A stretch of DNA of 64,000 bases from Polaribacter sp. (GTDB lineage Bacteria; Bacteroidota; Bacteroidia; Flavobacteriales; Flavobacteriaceae), in assembly GCA_029250685.1 (NCBI GenBank), contig JAQXEU010000037.1:1-64000 (forward strand), written 5' to 3'. The position numbers were made by a program, and so were the translations under genes. This document shows, piece by piece, positions 8,620 through 18,244 of the stretch. The notes under the pieces were generated by a model, which had not been told where the DNA came from, searched no databases, and worked only from the letters and a program-made list of their open reading frames with translations. Within the stretch, counting starts at the first letter, position 1. Each line of letters starts with the position of its first letter.

Positions 8620-9364
8620 TTGGTGTTTCAATTTGTTCGCTAGTTTTACCAAAGCGTCGTTCTCTATTTTGATATTCAATTATAGCGTCAAAAAAATCGC
8701 TCTTTCTAAAATCTGGCCAAAGTACATCTGTGAAATATAATTCGGCATATGCCATTTGCCAAAGCAAAAAATTACTGATACGATGTTCGCCACTTGTACG
8801 GATCATTAAATCAACGTCGGGCAAATTAAATGTATATAAATGATTATTAATAACATTTTCGTCTATTTCTTCCGTTTGAAGTTCGTTATTAACAACTTTT
8901 TTAGATATGTTTTTGATAGTATTAACAATTTCTTCTCTTGAGCCGTAACTTAATGCTAAAGTTAAAGTGATTTTAGAATTTGTTTCTGTTAATTTAATAA
9001 CTTCTTGTAAAGTTTTTTGAGCTTTAGACGGAAGTGAATCTAAATTTCCAATTGCGTTTACTTTTACATTGTTTTTTTGAAAAGTTGGAAGTTCTTTTTT
9101 TAGTGATGAAATTAATAATTTCATCAAAGCATTTACTTCCATTTTTGGACGATTCCAGTTTTCTGTAGAAAAAGCATATAATGTGATTGCTTCTATATTG
9201 ATTTCTGCTGCTGCTTCAATAGATTCTCTAACTGCAGTCAAAGCATTTTTATGTCCAAAAACACGCTCCATTCCTTTACCTTTAGCCCAACGACCATTTC
9301 CGTCCATAATAACGGCAACATGTTTTGGTACTCTTTGTAAATTAATGCGTAATTTTTTATCCAT
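8612..9364 (-). CDS. uppS: Isoprenyl transferase / undecaprenyl diphosphate synthase
   Basis: Builds the C55 lipid carrier for peptidoglycan and surface polysaccharides from FPP and IPP. 250 residues. The N-terminal motif HVAVIMDGNGRWA carries the catalytic Asp21 and phosphate-binding GNGRWA; TLYAFSTENWNRP and the C-terminal DLMIRTSGEHRISNFLLWQ and YTELYFT-like (here YAELYFTDVLWPDF) blocks complete the family signature. It lies 3 bases after the DUF6089 gene and overlaps bamA by 8 bases, so all three are probably one transcript joining lipid-carrier supply and outer-membrane assembly. Confidence 0.96.
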   Translation of the reverse strand: MDKKLRINLQRVPKHVAVIMDGNGRWAKGKGMERVFGHKNALTAVRESIEAAAEINIEAITLYAFSTENWNRPKMEVNALMKLLISSLKKELPTFQKNNVKVNAIGNLDSLPSKAQKTLQEVIKLTETNSKITLTLALSYGSREEIVNTIKNISKKVVNNELQTEEIDENVINNHLYTFNLPDVDLMIRTSGEHRISNFLLWQMAYAELYFTDVLWPDFRKSDFFDAIIEYQNRERRFGKTSEQIETPNE

Positions 9365-9367
9365 ATT

Positions 9368-10045
9368 TTATCTTAAATCTACGTAACAAGCTGGTCTACC
9401 AAAAGCATAAACTATAGATATTCCAGTAAACATATACCAGTCGTTAGAGTTCCCTCCAAAATTTAATGACGGTATTTTGTTTGTTGTGTAATCTAAATCA
9501 TCCGTAAATGTATATCTTACTCTTGTTTCTAAGGAAAAACCTATTTTTTCTGCTAACCTTCCTTTAAATCCTAATCCAAACGGAATTCCATATGAAATTT
9601 TTGTATTTAGATTGTATTGACCTGGAGTGATCTCAGACTCAACACTATCATAACCAAATGCTGCAACTTCTAATAAAATATATGGTGTGTATATTTTATC
9701 TTCTGAAGTCATATCATATTCAAAAAAATTATATTCAATTCCTACTGCTACTTCTTTTATGGAATTTGTAAAATTAAAACTCCTATTTACCCTTACTAGA
9801 TTTGACGATTTTGCATCATCACCACTAATAGATAAAAAACTTAAAGTACCTCTTAAAGCAATTCTTGGATTTACATTGTATTTATAAATAAGGCCTCCAG
9901 CAATATTGTTTGGATTGATGTAGTTTGATTTTCCTACATCACCAATATAGTTGCTTCCTCCAATAAATACTCCAATTTCATTTATTTGGCTCCAAGAAAT
10001 ACTTGAAATACAAATAAATACTATTGCTAAAAGTTGTTTCTTCAT
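9368..10045 (-). CDS. DUF6089-type outer-membrane beta-barrel protein
   Basis: Unknown function. 225 residues with a signal peptide ending ISWSQ, followed by INEIGVFIGGSNYIGDVG and alternating hydrophobic/aromatic strands consistent with a small 8-strand barrel. The start and the VYAFGRPACY-type ending match what I recall of DUF6089, a family usually found directly before uppS and bamA in Flavobacteriia. Spacing to uppS is 3 bases. The constant position suggests a role in envelope assembly, but this is inference from context. Confidence 0.8.
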   Translation of the reverse strand: MKKQLLAIVFICISSISWSQINEIGVFIGGSNYIGDVGKSNYINPNNIAGGLIYKYNVNPRIALRGTLSFLSISGDDAKSSNLVRVNRSFNFTNSIKEVAVGIEYNFFEYDMTSEDKIYTPYILLEVAAFGYDSVESEITPGQYNLNTKISYGIPFGLGFKGRLAEKIGFSLETRVRYTFTDDLDYTTNKIPSLNFGGNSNDWYMFTGISIVYAFGRPACYVDLR

Positions 10046-10147
10046 CTTAAAAAATAGCGTGCAAATATAGTTAATTCAATTTGCTTTATAAAGTTAATAA
10101 CTTGTCTTTTTTGAATAACTATTATTTTGTGGAAATATTGTAGTGTT

Positions 10148-11050
10148 TTACGATTGTTTAAAGTCGTTTCTCGTGTCTTCTCCCCATAATAATTTACTTC
10201 GAAGTGTTTTTAAAAATGATTGATTGGTAAGTGCGATTGTTTTAATTGTAAATGGTGCTTTCTCGATGTAAATCTGAGTATTTTCATCAATTGTGCAAAT
10301 TCTTGAATCTAAAGACATTAAAAAGTTTTCCTCTCTACCGCTTACTTCTAATTTAATTTTTGTGTTTTCAGAAATAACTAAAGGTCTTGCGTTTAAGTTG
10401 TGTGGCGCAATAGGCGTTATTACTAAGCTTTTAGAATTTGGTAAAACAACAGGTCCGTTACAACTTAAAGAATATCCTGTTGAACCAGTTGGAGTAGAAA
10501 CGATAAGTCCATCTGCCCAATAATTAGTTAAATATTCATTGTCTAAAAAGGTTTTTACACCAATCATAGAAGTGGTGTTTTTTCTTGCGACAGTAACTTC
10601 GTTTAAAGCAAAATTGATTTCAGAAAGTGCTTCTGATTTTGGAGAAGTTTTTACACTTAAAAGTGTTCGTTCTTGAATTTTATATTTATTTAAAAGCAAT
10701 TGTTCAATTACTTGTTTTATTTCTTCTCGTTGAATTGTAGCTAAAAAACCTAAACGACCTGTATTGATTCCTAAAACAGGAATGTTTAAATCTCTTATAA
10801 AAGTAATAGATCTTAAAATAGTTCCGTCTCCTCCAATAGTAAAAAACAAATCAAACGAATTGTTTAAATCATTAAAATGAGAAAACGTTGGATATTTTTT
10901 TGGCAACAAATTTTCTTTTTGAAAAAGAGTATAAAATTCTTTTTCAAAAAAAACAACAATGTTTTTTTCTTGTAAAGCATTAATTAAAAGCAACACTTCG
11001 TTAATTGAATTTGTGTTGTAAGATTGACCGTAAATCGCTACTTTTTTCAT
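10148..11050 (-). CDS. nadK: NAD kinase
   Basis: Phosphorylates NAD to NADP using ATP; cytoplasmic. 300 residues. The nucleotide-binding GGDGT motif is at 73-77 (TIGGDGTIL), followed by GINTGRLGFLA, the NEVTVAR segment, the TPTGSTGYSLS glycine-rich loop and the PIAPHNLNARPLVI block. Length and motifs are standard. It starts 3 bases after the CBS-protein gene ends and is probably transcribed with it; the DUF6089/uppS/bamA genes follow after 102 bases. Confidence 0.96.
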   Translation of the reverse strand: MKKVAIYGQSYNTNSINEVLLLINALQEKNIVVFFEKEFYTLFQKENLLPKKYPTFSHFNDLNNSFDLFFTIGGDGTILRSITFIRDLNIPVLGINTGRLGFLATIQREEIKQVIEQLLLNKYKIQERTLLSVKTSPKSEALSEINFALNEVTVARKNTTSMIGVKTFLDNEYLTNYWADGLIVSTPTGSTGYSLSCNGPVVLPNSKSLVITPIAPHNLNARPLVISENTKIKLEVSGREENFLMSLDSRICTIDENTQIYIEKAPFTIKTIALTNQSFLKTLRSKLLWGEDTRNDFKQS

Positions 11051-11053
11051 GGT

Positions 11054-11710
11054 TTACGTGTTTAAGAATTTTTGTAAATAATCCGATCTGTCTTTCAGTT
11101 CTTCCAAATAAATATCGTCTTTATGTTCTGTGATAATCGTATAATTATAACGTCTAAAAGTTTGAATAATTTCATTTATTTCTTGTGATGAAATTTTAAT
11201 CGTTATTTCTACTTTTTCATTGTTTCTTTTTGATTCGTAACAACCTAAAATAATTCCGTTGTTTGATTCAATTATTTGAGCAACTTCACTCATTGTGTAA
11301 TCAGTTGTGTTTCTTTCAATAACTAAAATAAATCCATCAGAATTTAAAAAAGGGGTTTGAGAAAATTCATCTAAAACATCATTTAAATCAATATAACCAA
11401 GGTATTTGTGACTTGTAATTGCCGGAACGATATTCGTGTTATTATCTGCAAAAACTTTCAAAATATCTAAAATAGATTCGTTATTTTCTGTTTGAAAATG
11501 GTCAAAAATACTTTGAGATTCTTTTAAGAGTTCCTCTTTATTATCTATCGTTAAAACATCAGTTTGAGAAATGCAACCAATATAATGTGCATTTTCTACA
11601 ATTGGAATATGCGTAATTGGATACGTTTCAAAAAGCTTTAAGGCCTCTTTAACAGCGCTTTGAGTTGTTAACGGATTGAAATCATTTAATATGTAATCTG
11701 TAATGTTCAT
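11054..11710 (-). CDS. CBS-domain protein
   Basis: 218 residues with a pair of CBS motifs: about 1-60 (ITHIPIVENAHYIGCISQTDVL) and about 70-120 (NIVPAITSHKYLGYIDLNDVLDEF). A C-terminal ACT-like segment (about 125-210) follows. CBS pairs bind adenine nucleotides, so it may sense energy state or regulate a partner; the adjacent nadK, 3 bases downstream, is the obvious candidate. This two-gene arrangement is common in Flavobacteriia. No catalytic motif was seen. Confidence 0.82.
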   Translation of the reverse strand: MNITDYILNDFNPLTTQSAVKEALKLFETYPITHIPIVENAHYIGCISQTDVLTIDNKEELLKESQSIFDHFQTENNESILDILKVFADNNTNIVPAITSHKYLGYIDLNDVLDEFSQTPFLNSDGFILVIERNTTDYTMSEVAQIIESNNGIILGCYESKRNNEKVEITIKISSQEINEIIQTFRRYNYTIITEHKDDIYLEELKDRSDYLQKFLNT

Positions 11711-11780
11711 ACTTTACGAATATAATATAAAAAGGCTAATAATTTTTGATGAAATCAGTACTTTTGTTGTTTAGATTTTT

Positions 11781-12497
11781 ATGATGACAAAGTTAAGTGT
11801 AAATGTAAATAAAATTGCCACATTGCGTAATTCTCGTGGTGGCGATGTGCCAAATCTTGTAAAAGTTGCAAGCGATATTGAATCTTTTGGAGCGGAAGGA
11901 ATTACCATTCACCCCAGACCAGATGAACGCCATATTCGCTATCAAGATGCATACGATTTAAAAGAAACTGTGACGACAGAATATAATATTGAAGGAAACC
12001 CTATTCCGAAATTTATGGAAATGGTGTTGAAAATTAAACCAACACAAGTTACGTTGGTTCCTGATAGTGTAGATACATTAACGTCTAATGCTGGTTGGGA
12101 TACAATTACAAATCAAGCCTATTTAAAAGAAGTTGTTTCTGAATTTAAAAATGCTGGAATAAGAACTTCAATTTTTATCGATACTGATTTAAAGTTGATT
12201 GAAGCTGTTGCAAAAACAGGGGCAGATCGAATCGAATTGTATACAGAAGAATTTGCCACTCAGTTTGATTTAGGAAATAAAAATGGTGTGAAACCATATA
12301 CAGAAGCGGCGATTTTAGCGTACGATTTAGGTTTGGGAATAAACGCTGGACATGATTTAAGTTTAGATAATATCAAATTTTTTAAAGAGAATATTCCAAA
12401 TTTAGCAGAAGTTTCTATTGGTCATGCATTGATTTCTGAATCTTTATATTTAGGATTAGAAAATGTAGTAAATATGTATTTACATCGATTAAAATAA
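11781..12497 (+). CDS. pdxJ: Pyridoxine 5'-phosphate synthase
   Basis: Last step of the DXP-dependent vitamin B6 pathway, joining 3-amino-2-oxopropyl phosphate with deoxyxylulose phosphate. 238 residues, standard TIM-barrel length. Motifs seen: [15 protein letters not shown] at the start, [20 protein letters not shown], and the C-terminal GHDLSLDNI and [11 protein letters not shown] phosphate-binding blocks. A TACTTTTG at 11759-11766 could be its -7 promoter element. The hydrolase gene begins after one base. Confidence 0.95.
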   Translation: MMTKLSVNVNKIATLRNSRGGDVPNLVKVASDIESFGAEGITIHPRPDERHIRYQDAYDLKETVTTEYNIEGNPIPKFMEMVLKIKPTQVTLVPDSVDTLTSNAGWDTITNQAYLKEVVSEFKNAGIRTSIFIDTDLKLIEAVAKTGADRIELYTEEFATQFDLGNKNGVKPYTEAAILAYDLGLGINAGHDLSLDNIKFFKENIPNLAEVSIGHALISESLYLGLENVVNMYLHRLK

Positions 12498-12498
12498 C

Positions 12499-13263
12499 AT
12501 GCAAATTTTACATTCAAGAATTATCGGAGAAGGAAAACCACTGTTAATTTTACATGGTTATTTTGGTAATGGCGATAATTGGAAATCGATTGCAAATAAA
12601 TTAAAAGACTCTTTTCAAGTCCATTTAATAGATCAAAGAAATCATGGTAGAAGTTTTCATTCCGATGAATTTGATTACGAATTGATGGTGGAAGATTTGT
12701 ACAATTATATTGTGCATCATCAATTAGAAAAAGTAGATTTATTAGGGCATTCTATGGGCGGAAAAACAGTAATGCTTTTTGCCGTAGAACATTCTGATTT
12801 AGTTGATAAACTAGTTGTTGCAGATATTTCTCCAAAAATGTATCCTCCACATCATCATGATATTTTAGAAGCATTAGATTCTATTGATTTTGCAGTTCAA
12901 ACATCAAGAACTTTAATTGATGAAAAATTAGCTGAGTTAATTCCAGAAAATGGAGTTCGTCAATTTTTATTAAAAAGTGTGTACTGGAAGGAAAAAGGAC
13001 AATTAGATTTTCGCTTTAATTTACACTCTTTAATAGAGAACAATAATGAAGTTGGTGTTGCTTTGCCATCTTTCACGGTTTTTGATGGAGAAACATTATT
13101 CTTAAAAGGTGAAAATTCTGGATATATTTCTTCAGATGAAGAGCCAATAATTAATGCGCATTTTCCTAATAATAGAATTGAATCCATAAAAAATGCTGGA
13201 CACTGGTTGCATGCTGAAAATCCAATGGACTTTCTGAATGCATTAAGTAATTTTTTGGTATAA
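12499..13263 (+). CDS. Alpha/beta-fold hydrolase (YbfF-like)
   Basis: 254 residues, small soluble esterase/acyl-hydrolase type. It has the oxyanion motif ILHGYFGNGDNW, the DQRNHGRSFH block, nucleophile Ser85 in LLGHSMGGKT, a likely acid in the FDGET/FLKGENS region and His in the AGHWLHAENP motif near 237. This pattern is typical of the YbfF group of esterases. The start lies one base after pdxJ, so the two are translated from the same message; a metabolic link with B6 synthesis is not established. Confidence 0.85.
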   Translation: MQILHSRIIGEGKPLLILHGYFGNGDNWKSIANKLKDSFQVHLIDQRNHGRSFHSDEFDYELMVEDLYNYIVHHQLEKVDLLGHSMGGKTVMLFAVEHSDLVDKLVVADISPKMYPPHHHDILEALDSIDFAVQTSRTLIDEKLAELIPENGVRQFLLKSVYWKEKGQLDFRFNLHSLIENNNEVGVALPSFTVFDGETLFLKGENSGYISSDEEPIINAHFPNNRIESIKNAGHWLHAENPMDFLNALSNFLV

Positions 13264-13288
13264 TTTGATTTATTAATCATTTGATATT

Positions 13289-13921
13289 ATGCAACTTACA
13301 CCTTATTTTAATTTTAAAAAAAAGAATTTTTTTAGGCTAAAAGCGTTACTATTTTTTTTAATAATTATCTCTTGTTCTAAAGGAGAACCTTCTGTTTTAA
13401 TAGATGACGAATTGGATTATGAATTTATAGATGATTTTGTTGCGACAGTAGTGTTGTCAAAAAGACCAGGAGAGAAGCCTAAAACAACACCTGGTATACC
13501 TCATGTACAGATAGGGGTTGATCTTGTTCCAGAAGTTAATCAAAAATTATATAGAAGAGTGTATTCTATTCCAGGTATTGAGCAAATTCCATCAGTTATA
13601 GGTGGTTGGCAGGGTTTGTCCATTACGAATGATGTTTCAATATTGGTTCCAGATTCAATAATAGGTAGACGAGAATTTGGACACATTCATGATGATGGCA
13701 GCTTACATATTTTTTTAGCTCCTTCTAGAGCAAAAAATGCTGTAGAAACTTGCTGGGGTATTTATCATCCTTCTGCTTTAGGAGAAACAGGAGCTTTAAG
13801 CGGCTTTATTATGCTGTACACTCCTCAATCTCTAGAAGAACTTGATGTTACTTTTCAGTTAATTATTGATGCATATAATTTTATTACTAAAAAAAGCATA
13901 AAAGCTGCTGATTATCAGTAA
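13289..13921 (+). CDS. DUF5519 (luciferase-like domain) lipoprotein
   Basis: 210 residues with a lipoprotein signal (lipobox IISC, Cys29). The core REFGHIHDDGSLHIFL followed by CWGIYHPSAL and the YTPQSLEELDV segment is what I recall from DUF5519, sometimes annotated 'luciferase family protein' or 'phospholipase'; neither activity is shown. The two conserved His residues of HIH could bind metal. It follows the hydrolase by 25 bases on the same strand and may be cotranscribed. Function unknown. Confidence 0.65.
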   Translation: MQLTPYFNFKKKNFFRLKALLFFLIIISCSKGEPSVLIDDELDYEFIDDFVATVVLSKRPGEKPKTTPGIPHVQIGVDLVPEVNQKLYRRVYSIPGIEQIPSVIGGWQGLSITNDVSILVPDSIIGRREFGHIHDDGSLHIFLAPSRAKNAVETCWGIYHPSALGETGALSGFIMLYTPQSLEELDVTFQLIIDAYNFITKKSIKAADYQ

Positions 13922-13942
13922 AATAATTATTTTTTTTAAACT

Positions 13943-14169
13943 TTATTGCTTAGGCTTGTAAATAGCACCAGTAGCAAAATCTACAATTGTTCCTGGTAAA
14001 AACAAAAGAATATCAGCAATTAAGGCTCCAACTCTAATTTCTCTTTGTTGTTGTCCTGGCCCAGGTTTTGTTTTTTGATGTGCAGAAACTGGTCCGCCAA
14101 AAACAGTTGCGCAGCCAGTCATTGAAATTGCTAAACAGCAAAAACAGTAGTTTTAAATATTTTCTTCAT
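13943..14169 (-). pseudogene. Small lipoprotein gene with a frameshift in the signal peptide
   Basis: On the minus strand an ATG at 14169 opens MKKIFKTTVFAV and then meets TAG at 14133-14131. In another frame the sequence runs on as LAISMTGCATVFGGPVS, with a lipobox, then a KPGPGQQQREIR segment, the hydrophobic stretch ALIADILLFLPGTIVDFATG and the ending AIYKPKQ. Together these form one small lipoprotein of about 75 residues broken by a single-base frameshift, near AAAAA or TTTT runs. Homologues of this type (short lipoproteins ending DFATGAIYKP) occur in Bacteroidota, as far as I recall. Alternatives are a sequencing error or a start at 14122, which would lose the signal. Confidence 0.6.
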
Positions 14170-14324
14170 AATAAAAAATGTTTATACAATAGTACAAATA
14201 TATTTTATAATCTGACAAAATGTTACGATTTAATCTTTTTGAAGAAAAAATATCTGCCGTTTTATCAGTAATATAACTCTGGCTCACTTTTCGTACAACT
14301 CTTTCAAAATAAAATAGTTAAAAA

Positions 14325-14687
14325 ATGAGTTTCCTTCTAAAAGTGTTATTAACCGCAGTTGCTGTTTTTGTATTAGCAGCAATTTTGCCAGGTGTTGAAA
14401 TTGCAAATTATGTTACAGCAGTTTGGGTTGCATTTGCAATAGCAGTTTTAAACATGTTTGTTCGTCCACTTTTAATCTTTTTCACATTGCCAGCAACAAT
14501 AGTAACACTTGGCTTGTTTTTATTTGTGATTAATGCGTTAATAATTTTACTAGCCGCACATTTAGTTGGCGGATTTTTAGTGTCGAGTTTTTTCTCCGCA
14601 TTATTGTTTAGTGTTTTGTTGTCTATATTTAGATCGACATTATTTAAGTTGATAAAAGAAAAAAAGAAGAAGAATGAATTTAACTGA
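14325..14687 (+). CDS. Phage-holin-4_2-family (YvlD-like) inner-membrane protein
   Basis: 120 residues with four hydrophobic segments (about 5-22, 28-45, 52-78, 84-105) and a basic Lys-rich tail. The layout and motif LNMFVRPLLIFFTLPATIVTLGLF fit the Pfam 'phage holin 4_2' family of small membrane proteins. Despite the name these are chromosomal and not phage lysis genes; function is unknown. It stands alone between the broken lipoprotein and tig. Confidence 0.85.
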   Translation: MSFLLKVLLTAVAVFVLAAILPGVEIANYVTAVWVAFAIAVLNMFVRPLLIFFTLPATIVTLGLFLFVINALIILLAAHLVGGFLVSSFFSALLFSVLLSIFRSTLFKLIKEKKKKNEFN

Positions 14688-14705
14688 AATAGAAGAGTTT
14701 AAACC

Positions 14706-14736
14706 TTTGCAAAGTTGGTAAAAATCACTAATTTTG
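14706..14736 (+). promoter_or_regulatory. Bacteroidota sigma-A-type promoter of tig
   Basis: TTTG at 14706-14709, a 19-base spacer, and TAATTTTG at 14729-14736 match the lineage's -33 TTTG / -7 TAnnTTTG consensus. The tig ATG follows about 31 bases downstream. Confidence 0.75.
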
Positions 14737-14767
14737 CAGCCAATTTTTAAGATTATAATTGATTATT

Positions 14768-16087
14768 ATGAATATTACCAAAGAAAACGTAGATGCATTA
14801 AATGCAGTTGTTAAAGTTGATATTGTTGCAGAAGATTATCAAACTAAAGTAGCAGAAGTTTTACAAGATTACCGTAAAAAAGCTGACATCCCAGGATTTA
14901 GAAAAGGGCATGTGCCAATGGGAATGGTAAAAAAGCAATACGGAAAATCTATTATGATTGATGAAGTAAACAAATTACTACAAGAATCTTTAAATAAATA
15001 CTTAACTGAAGAAAAATTAGACATTTTAGGAAATCCATTGCCTAGAATTCAAGATGATTTTTCTTGGGATACAGAAACTTTCTCTTTCGAATTTGAATTA
15101 GGATTAGCTCCAGAATTCAAAGTAGATTTATCTGCTAAGAAAAAAATTACACAATATAATATTGTTGCAGATGATGCTTTAATCGATAAAGAAATTGAAA
15201 ATTTACAATCTCGTTACGGAAAAATGTCTACCGCAGATGTAATTGCTGAAACTTCAAATGTTACAGGAACTTTTTCTAATGGAGAGGATGTTGAAAAGAA
15301 ATCAACAATTTCTGTAAAAGATATCAAAGGGAAAGCAAATATTAAGAAGTTTGTTGGTTCAAAAGCAGGTGATGTTTTAGAATTAAAAACGAAAGGGTTA
15401 TTCGACGATGATCATAAAATGCAAACTGCTTTAGGTATTTCTCATGACGATGTTCACGGTTTAGATATTAAGGTGTCATTAACTGTTGAAGAAATTACAG
15501 AAACTGAATTAGCAGAATTAGATCAAGAATTATTTGATAAATTATTTCCAAATGGTGATGTAAAATCTGTAACTGAAGTAAGAAACAGAATTAAAGAAGA
15601 TGCAGAAAAGCAATTCTTAACGCAAGGAGATCAACAATTATTAAATGCTGTAACTGAGTATCTAGTAGAAAACACAAAGTTTGATTTGCCGGCAGAATTT
15701 TTACAAAAATGGTTAGCAACTGCAGGAGAAAAAGAAATGACATCTGAACAAGCTGCTGCTGAATATGCAAAATCAGAGAAAGGATTACGTTACCAATTAA
15801 TCGAAGGAAAGATTATGAAAGATAACGACATCAAATTAGATTATGCAGAATTGGTAGATTATGCAAAAGGATTTATCAGAACGCAAATGGCGCAATTTGG
15901 TAATATGAATCCAGAAGAAAAAGAATTGGATGATATCGCAGCAAGAATCTTAGGAAACCAAGAAGAAGCCAAGCGTTTACAAGAACAATTAATTTCTCAT
16001 AAATTGTTGACTTTCTACAAAGAAAACATCACTTTTAAAACAAAAGAGGTTACTTACGAAAACTTTATCAAAGAAGTTTATAAATAA
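14768..16087 (+). CDS. tig: Trigger factor, ribosome-associated chaperone
   Basis: Binds the ribosomal exit tunnel and shields nascent chains. 439 residues from the ATG at 14768 (MNITKENVDAL), preferred over an in-frame TTG three codons upstream. The ribosome-docking motif appears as GFRKGHVPMGMVKKQYG (about 44-60). The middle PPIase-like domain (about 145-240) is very divergent and lacks clear FKBP active-site residues; the C-terminal helical arms are normal. Upstream is a near-consensus promoter and downstream a terminator, so it is probably a single-gene unit ahead of clpP-clpX, as in many bacteria. Confidence 0.93.
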   Translation: MNITKENVDALNAVVKVDIVAEDYQTKVAEVLQDYRKKADIPGFRKGHVPMGMVKKQYGKSIMIDEVNKLLQESLNKYLTEEKLDILGNPLPRIQDDFSWDTETFSFEFELGLAPEFKVDLSAKKKITQYNIVADDALIDKEIENLQSRYGKMSTADVIAETSNVTGTFSNGEDVEKKSTISVKDIKGKANIKKFVGSKAGDVLELKTKGLFDDDHKMQTALGISHDDVHGLDIKVSLTVEEITETELAELDQELFDKLFPNGDVKSVTEVRNRIKEDAEKQFLTQGDQQLLNAVTEYLVENTKFDLPAEFLQKWLATAGEKEMTSEQAAAEYAKSEKGLRYQLIEGKIMKDNDIKLDYAELVDYAKGFIRTQMAQFGNMNPEEKELDDIAARILGNQEEAKRLQEQLISHKLLTFYKENITFKTKEVTYENFIKEVYK

Positions 16088-16130
16088 GAAAACGTTATTC
16101 TGAACTTGTTTCAGAATCTCATAAAATCTA

Positions 16131-16160
16131 AAACCTGAATGTTTAAATTCAGGTTTTTTT
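16131..16160 (+). terminator. Intrinsic terminator of tig
   Basis: Hairpin AACCTGAAT / ATTCAGGTT with a 6-base loop followed by seven or more T residues, 45 bases after the tig stop. Confidence 0.85.
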
Positions 16161-16236
16161 AGCAATCAACTGTAACAAAATATTAACTTTATAGTTCTTA
16201 TATTTACAGTTCAAACATTAAAAACACAATCAGGAA

Positions 16237-16896
16237 ATGGATTACGGAAAAGAGTTCGAAAAATACGCAACAAAACATCACGGAATTAGTAGTACACATT
16301 TAGGAAATATCACAAGTAGTTTAACGCCATATATTATGGAAGAACGTCAAATGAATATTACACAAATGGATGTTTTTTCTCGTTTAATGATGGATAGAAT
16401 TATCTTTTTAGGAACTGGAATTAACGATCAGGTAGCTAATGTAATTCAAGCACAATTATTATTCTTAGAAAGTGTAGATGCAACAAAAGATATTTCGATT
16501 TATATCAATTCTCCTGGTGGAGGCGTTTATGCTGGATTAGGTATTTACGATACAATGCAATTTATAAAACCTGATGTTGCAACAATTTGCACAGGGATGG
16601 CAGCTTCGATGGGCGCAGTTTTAATGTGTGCTGGAGAAAAAGGAAAACGTTCTGCTTTGCCGCATTCTAGAATTATGATTCACCAACCTTTGGGTGGGGC
16701 TCAAGGACAAGCTTCTGATATAGAAATTACAACAAGAGAAATCTTGAAATTAAAAGATGAATTGTATGAAATTATTGCAAGCCATTCTGGACAAACTATA
16801 GAAAAAGTACACGCAGATTCTGATAGAGATTATTGGATGAAAGCAAATGAAGCAAAAGAATACGGAATGATTGACGAAATTTTAACTAGAAAATAA
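16237..16896 (+). CDS. clpP: ATP-dependent Clp protease proteolytic subunit
   Basis: Serine peptidase ring of the ClpXP protease. 219 residues. The triad is Ser124 (GMAASMGAV), His149 (RIMIHQP) and Asp198 (DSDRDYWM). The N-terminal about 30 residues precede the usual processed start and may be a propeptide. clpX follows after 36 bases on the same strand; the two are likely one operon. No obvious heat-shock operator was seen upstream. Confidence 0.97.
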   Translation: MDYGKEFEKYATKHHGISSTHLGNITSSLTPYIMEERQMNITQMDVFSRLMMDRIIFLGTGINDQVANVIQAQLLFLESVDATKDISIYINSPGGGVYAGLGIYDTMQFIKPDVATICTGMAASMGAVLMCAGEKGKRSALPHSRIMIHQPLGGAQGQASDIEITTREILKLKDELYEIIASHSGQTIEKVHADSDRDYWMKANEAKEYGMIDEILTRK

Positions 16897-16932
16897 GTCA
16901 ACAAAAAAATAACAGTAATAAAGAAGAGAATC

Positions 16933-18174
16933 ATGTCGAAAGAAGAAAATTTAGAATGTTCGTTTTGTGGTCGTCAAAAAGCCGAAACAAATTTACTGAT
17001 TGCAGGAATTGATGCACACATTTGTGATAAATGTATTGAGCAAGCAGGCGGAATTTTAGAAGAAGAAGTTACTGAAAAACAAGCGGCAGGTTTGTCTAAA
17101 GATGTGATGTTGAAAAAACCTTTAGAGATTAAAGAGTTTTTAGATCAATATATTATTGGGCAAATTGAAACTAAAAAATCAATGTCTGTTGCGGTTTACA
17201 ATCACTACAAAAGATTACTGCAATCAAAAACTGATGAAGATGATGATGTAGAAATCGAAAAGAGTAATATTATTTTAGTTGGAGAAACAGGAACTGGAAA
17301 AACATTGGTTGCAAAAACGATTGCTAAAATGTTAAATGTACCGTTTTCTATTGTAGATGCTACTGTTTTAACACAAGCGGGGTATGTTGGAGAAGATGTA
17401 GAAAGCATATTAAGTAGATTGTTGCAAGTAGCAGATTACGACGTTACAAAAGCAGAACGTGGAATTGTTTTTATCGATGAAATTGATAAGATTGCTCGTA
17501 AAGGAGATAATCCGTCAATTACTAGAGATGTCTCTGGTGAAGGAGTTCAGCAAGCATTATTAAAATTATTAGAAGGTTCAGTTGTAAATGTTGCTCCAAA
17601 AGGAGGAAGAAAACACCCAGATCAAAAATTTATTGAAGTAAACACAAAAGATATTTTATTTATTGCTGGTGGTGCTTTTTCTGGAATTGATAGAATTATC
17701 AGCAAACGTTTAAATATGCAAGCAGTAGGATATTCTGCTTCAGTTGCAGAAGACAAAATTGATGAAGAAAACTTATTGCAATATATAATTCCTTCAGATT
17801 TAAAATCATTCGGATTAATTCCCGAAATTATTGGTCGTTTACCAGTGTTGAGTTATATGAATCCGTTAGATGCTGAAACCTTAAGAGCTATTTTAACAGA
17901 GCCAAAAAATTCAATTATAAAACAATATACAAAGTTGTTTTCTATGGATGATATTACATTTGAAATAGAAGAAGAAGCGTTAATGTATATTGTAAATAAA
18001 GCTGTTGAATACAAACTTGGAGCACGTGGATTACGATCTCTATGTGAAGCAATTTTCACAGATGCTATGTTTGAGTTACCAAGTTCTGATGAAAAAGAAT
18101 TTGTAGTAACTAAAGAATATGCAGAAAATAAATTAACAAAAACTGCACTAAAGAAAATGAGTGTTGCTTCTTAA
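16933..18174 (+). CDS. clpX: ClpX, AAA+ unfoldase subunit of ClpXP
   Basis: Recognises, unfolds and feeds substrates into ClpP. 413 residues. The N-terminal zinc-binding domain keeps all four cysteines (Cys9, Cys12, Cys31, Cys34), in contrast to DnaG and AccD elsewhere in this window. Walker A GETGTGKT is at 117-124, Walker [13 protein letters not shown] near 178-189, and the ClpP-docking IGF-like loop and the sensor motif GARGLRSL are in place. Downstream a strong hairpin separates it from dnaG. Confidence 0.97.
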   Translation: MSKEENLECSFCGRQKAETNLLIAGIDAHICDKCIEQAGGILEEEVTEKQAAGLSKDVMLKKPLEIKEFLDQYIIGQIETKKSMSVAVYNHYKRLLQSKTDEDDDVEIEKSNIILVGETGTGKTLVAKTIAKMLNVPFSIVDATVLTQAGYVGEDVESILSRLLQVADYDVTKAERGIVFIDEIDKIARKGDNPSITRDVSGEGVQQALLKLLEGSVVNVAPKGGRKHPDQKFIEVNTKDILFIAGGAFSGIDRIISKRLNMQAVGYSASVAEDKIDEENLLQYIIPSDLKSFGLIPEIIGRLPVLSYMNPLDAETLRAILTEPKNSIIKQYTKLFSMDDITFEIEEEALMYIVNKAVEYKLGARGLRSLCEAIFTDAMFELPSSDEKEFVVTKEYAENKLTKTALKKMSVAS

Positions 18175-18194
18175 TAATAATTAAAAATTTATTT

Positions 18195-18231
18195 AGACCT
18201 CATAAAAGATAATTTTATGAGGTCTTTTTTT
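18195..18231 (+). terminator. Intrinsic terminator of clpX
   Basis: Long perfect hairpin AGACCTCATAAAA / TTTTATGAGGTCT with a 5-base loop followed by eight T residues, 20 bases after the clpX stop. A TATTTTTG at 18233-18240 just after it lies only 4 bases before the dnaG ATG. Confidence 0.9.
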
Positions 18232-18244
18232 CTATTTTTGTTTT

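Noticed and set aside
12960-13280. 106-codon minus-strand frame opposite the hydrolase
   Set aside because: The plus strand encodes a complete alpha/beta hydrolase with nucleophile and His; the antisense frame has no signal or motif.
14325-14687. Phage remnant because of the holin family name
   Set aside because: The family is chromosomal and common; no phage genes, integrase or attachment site are near.
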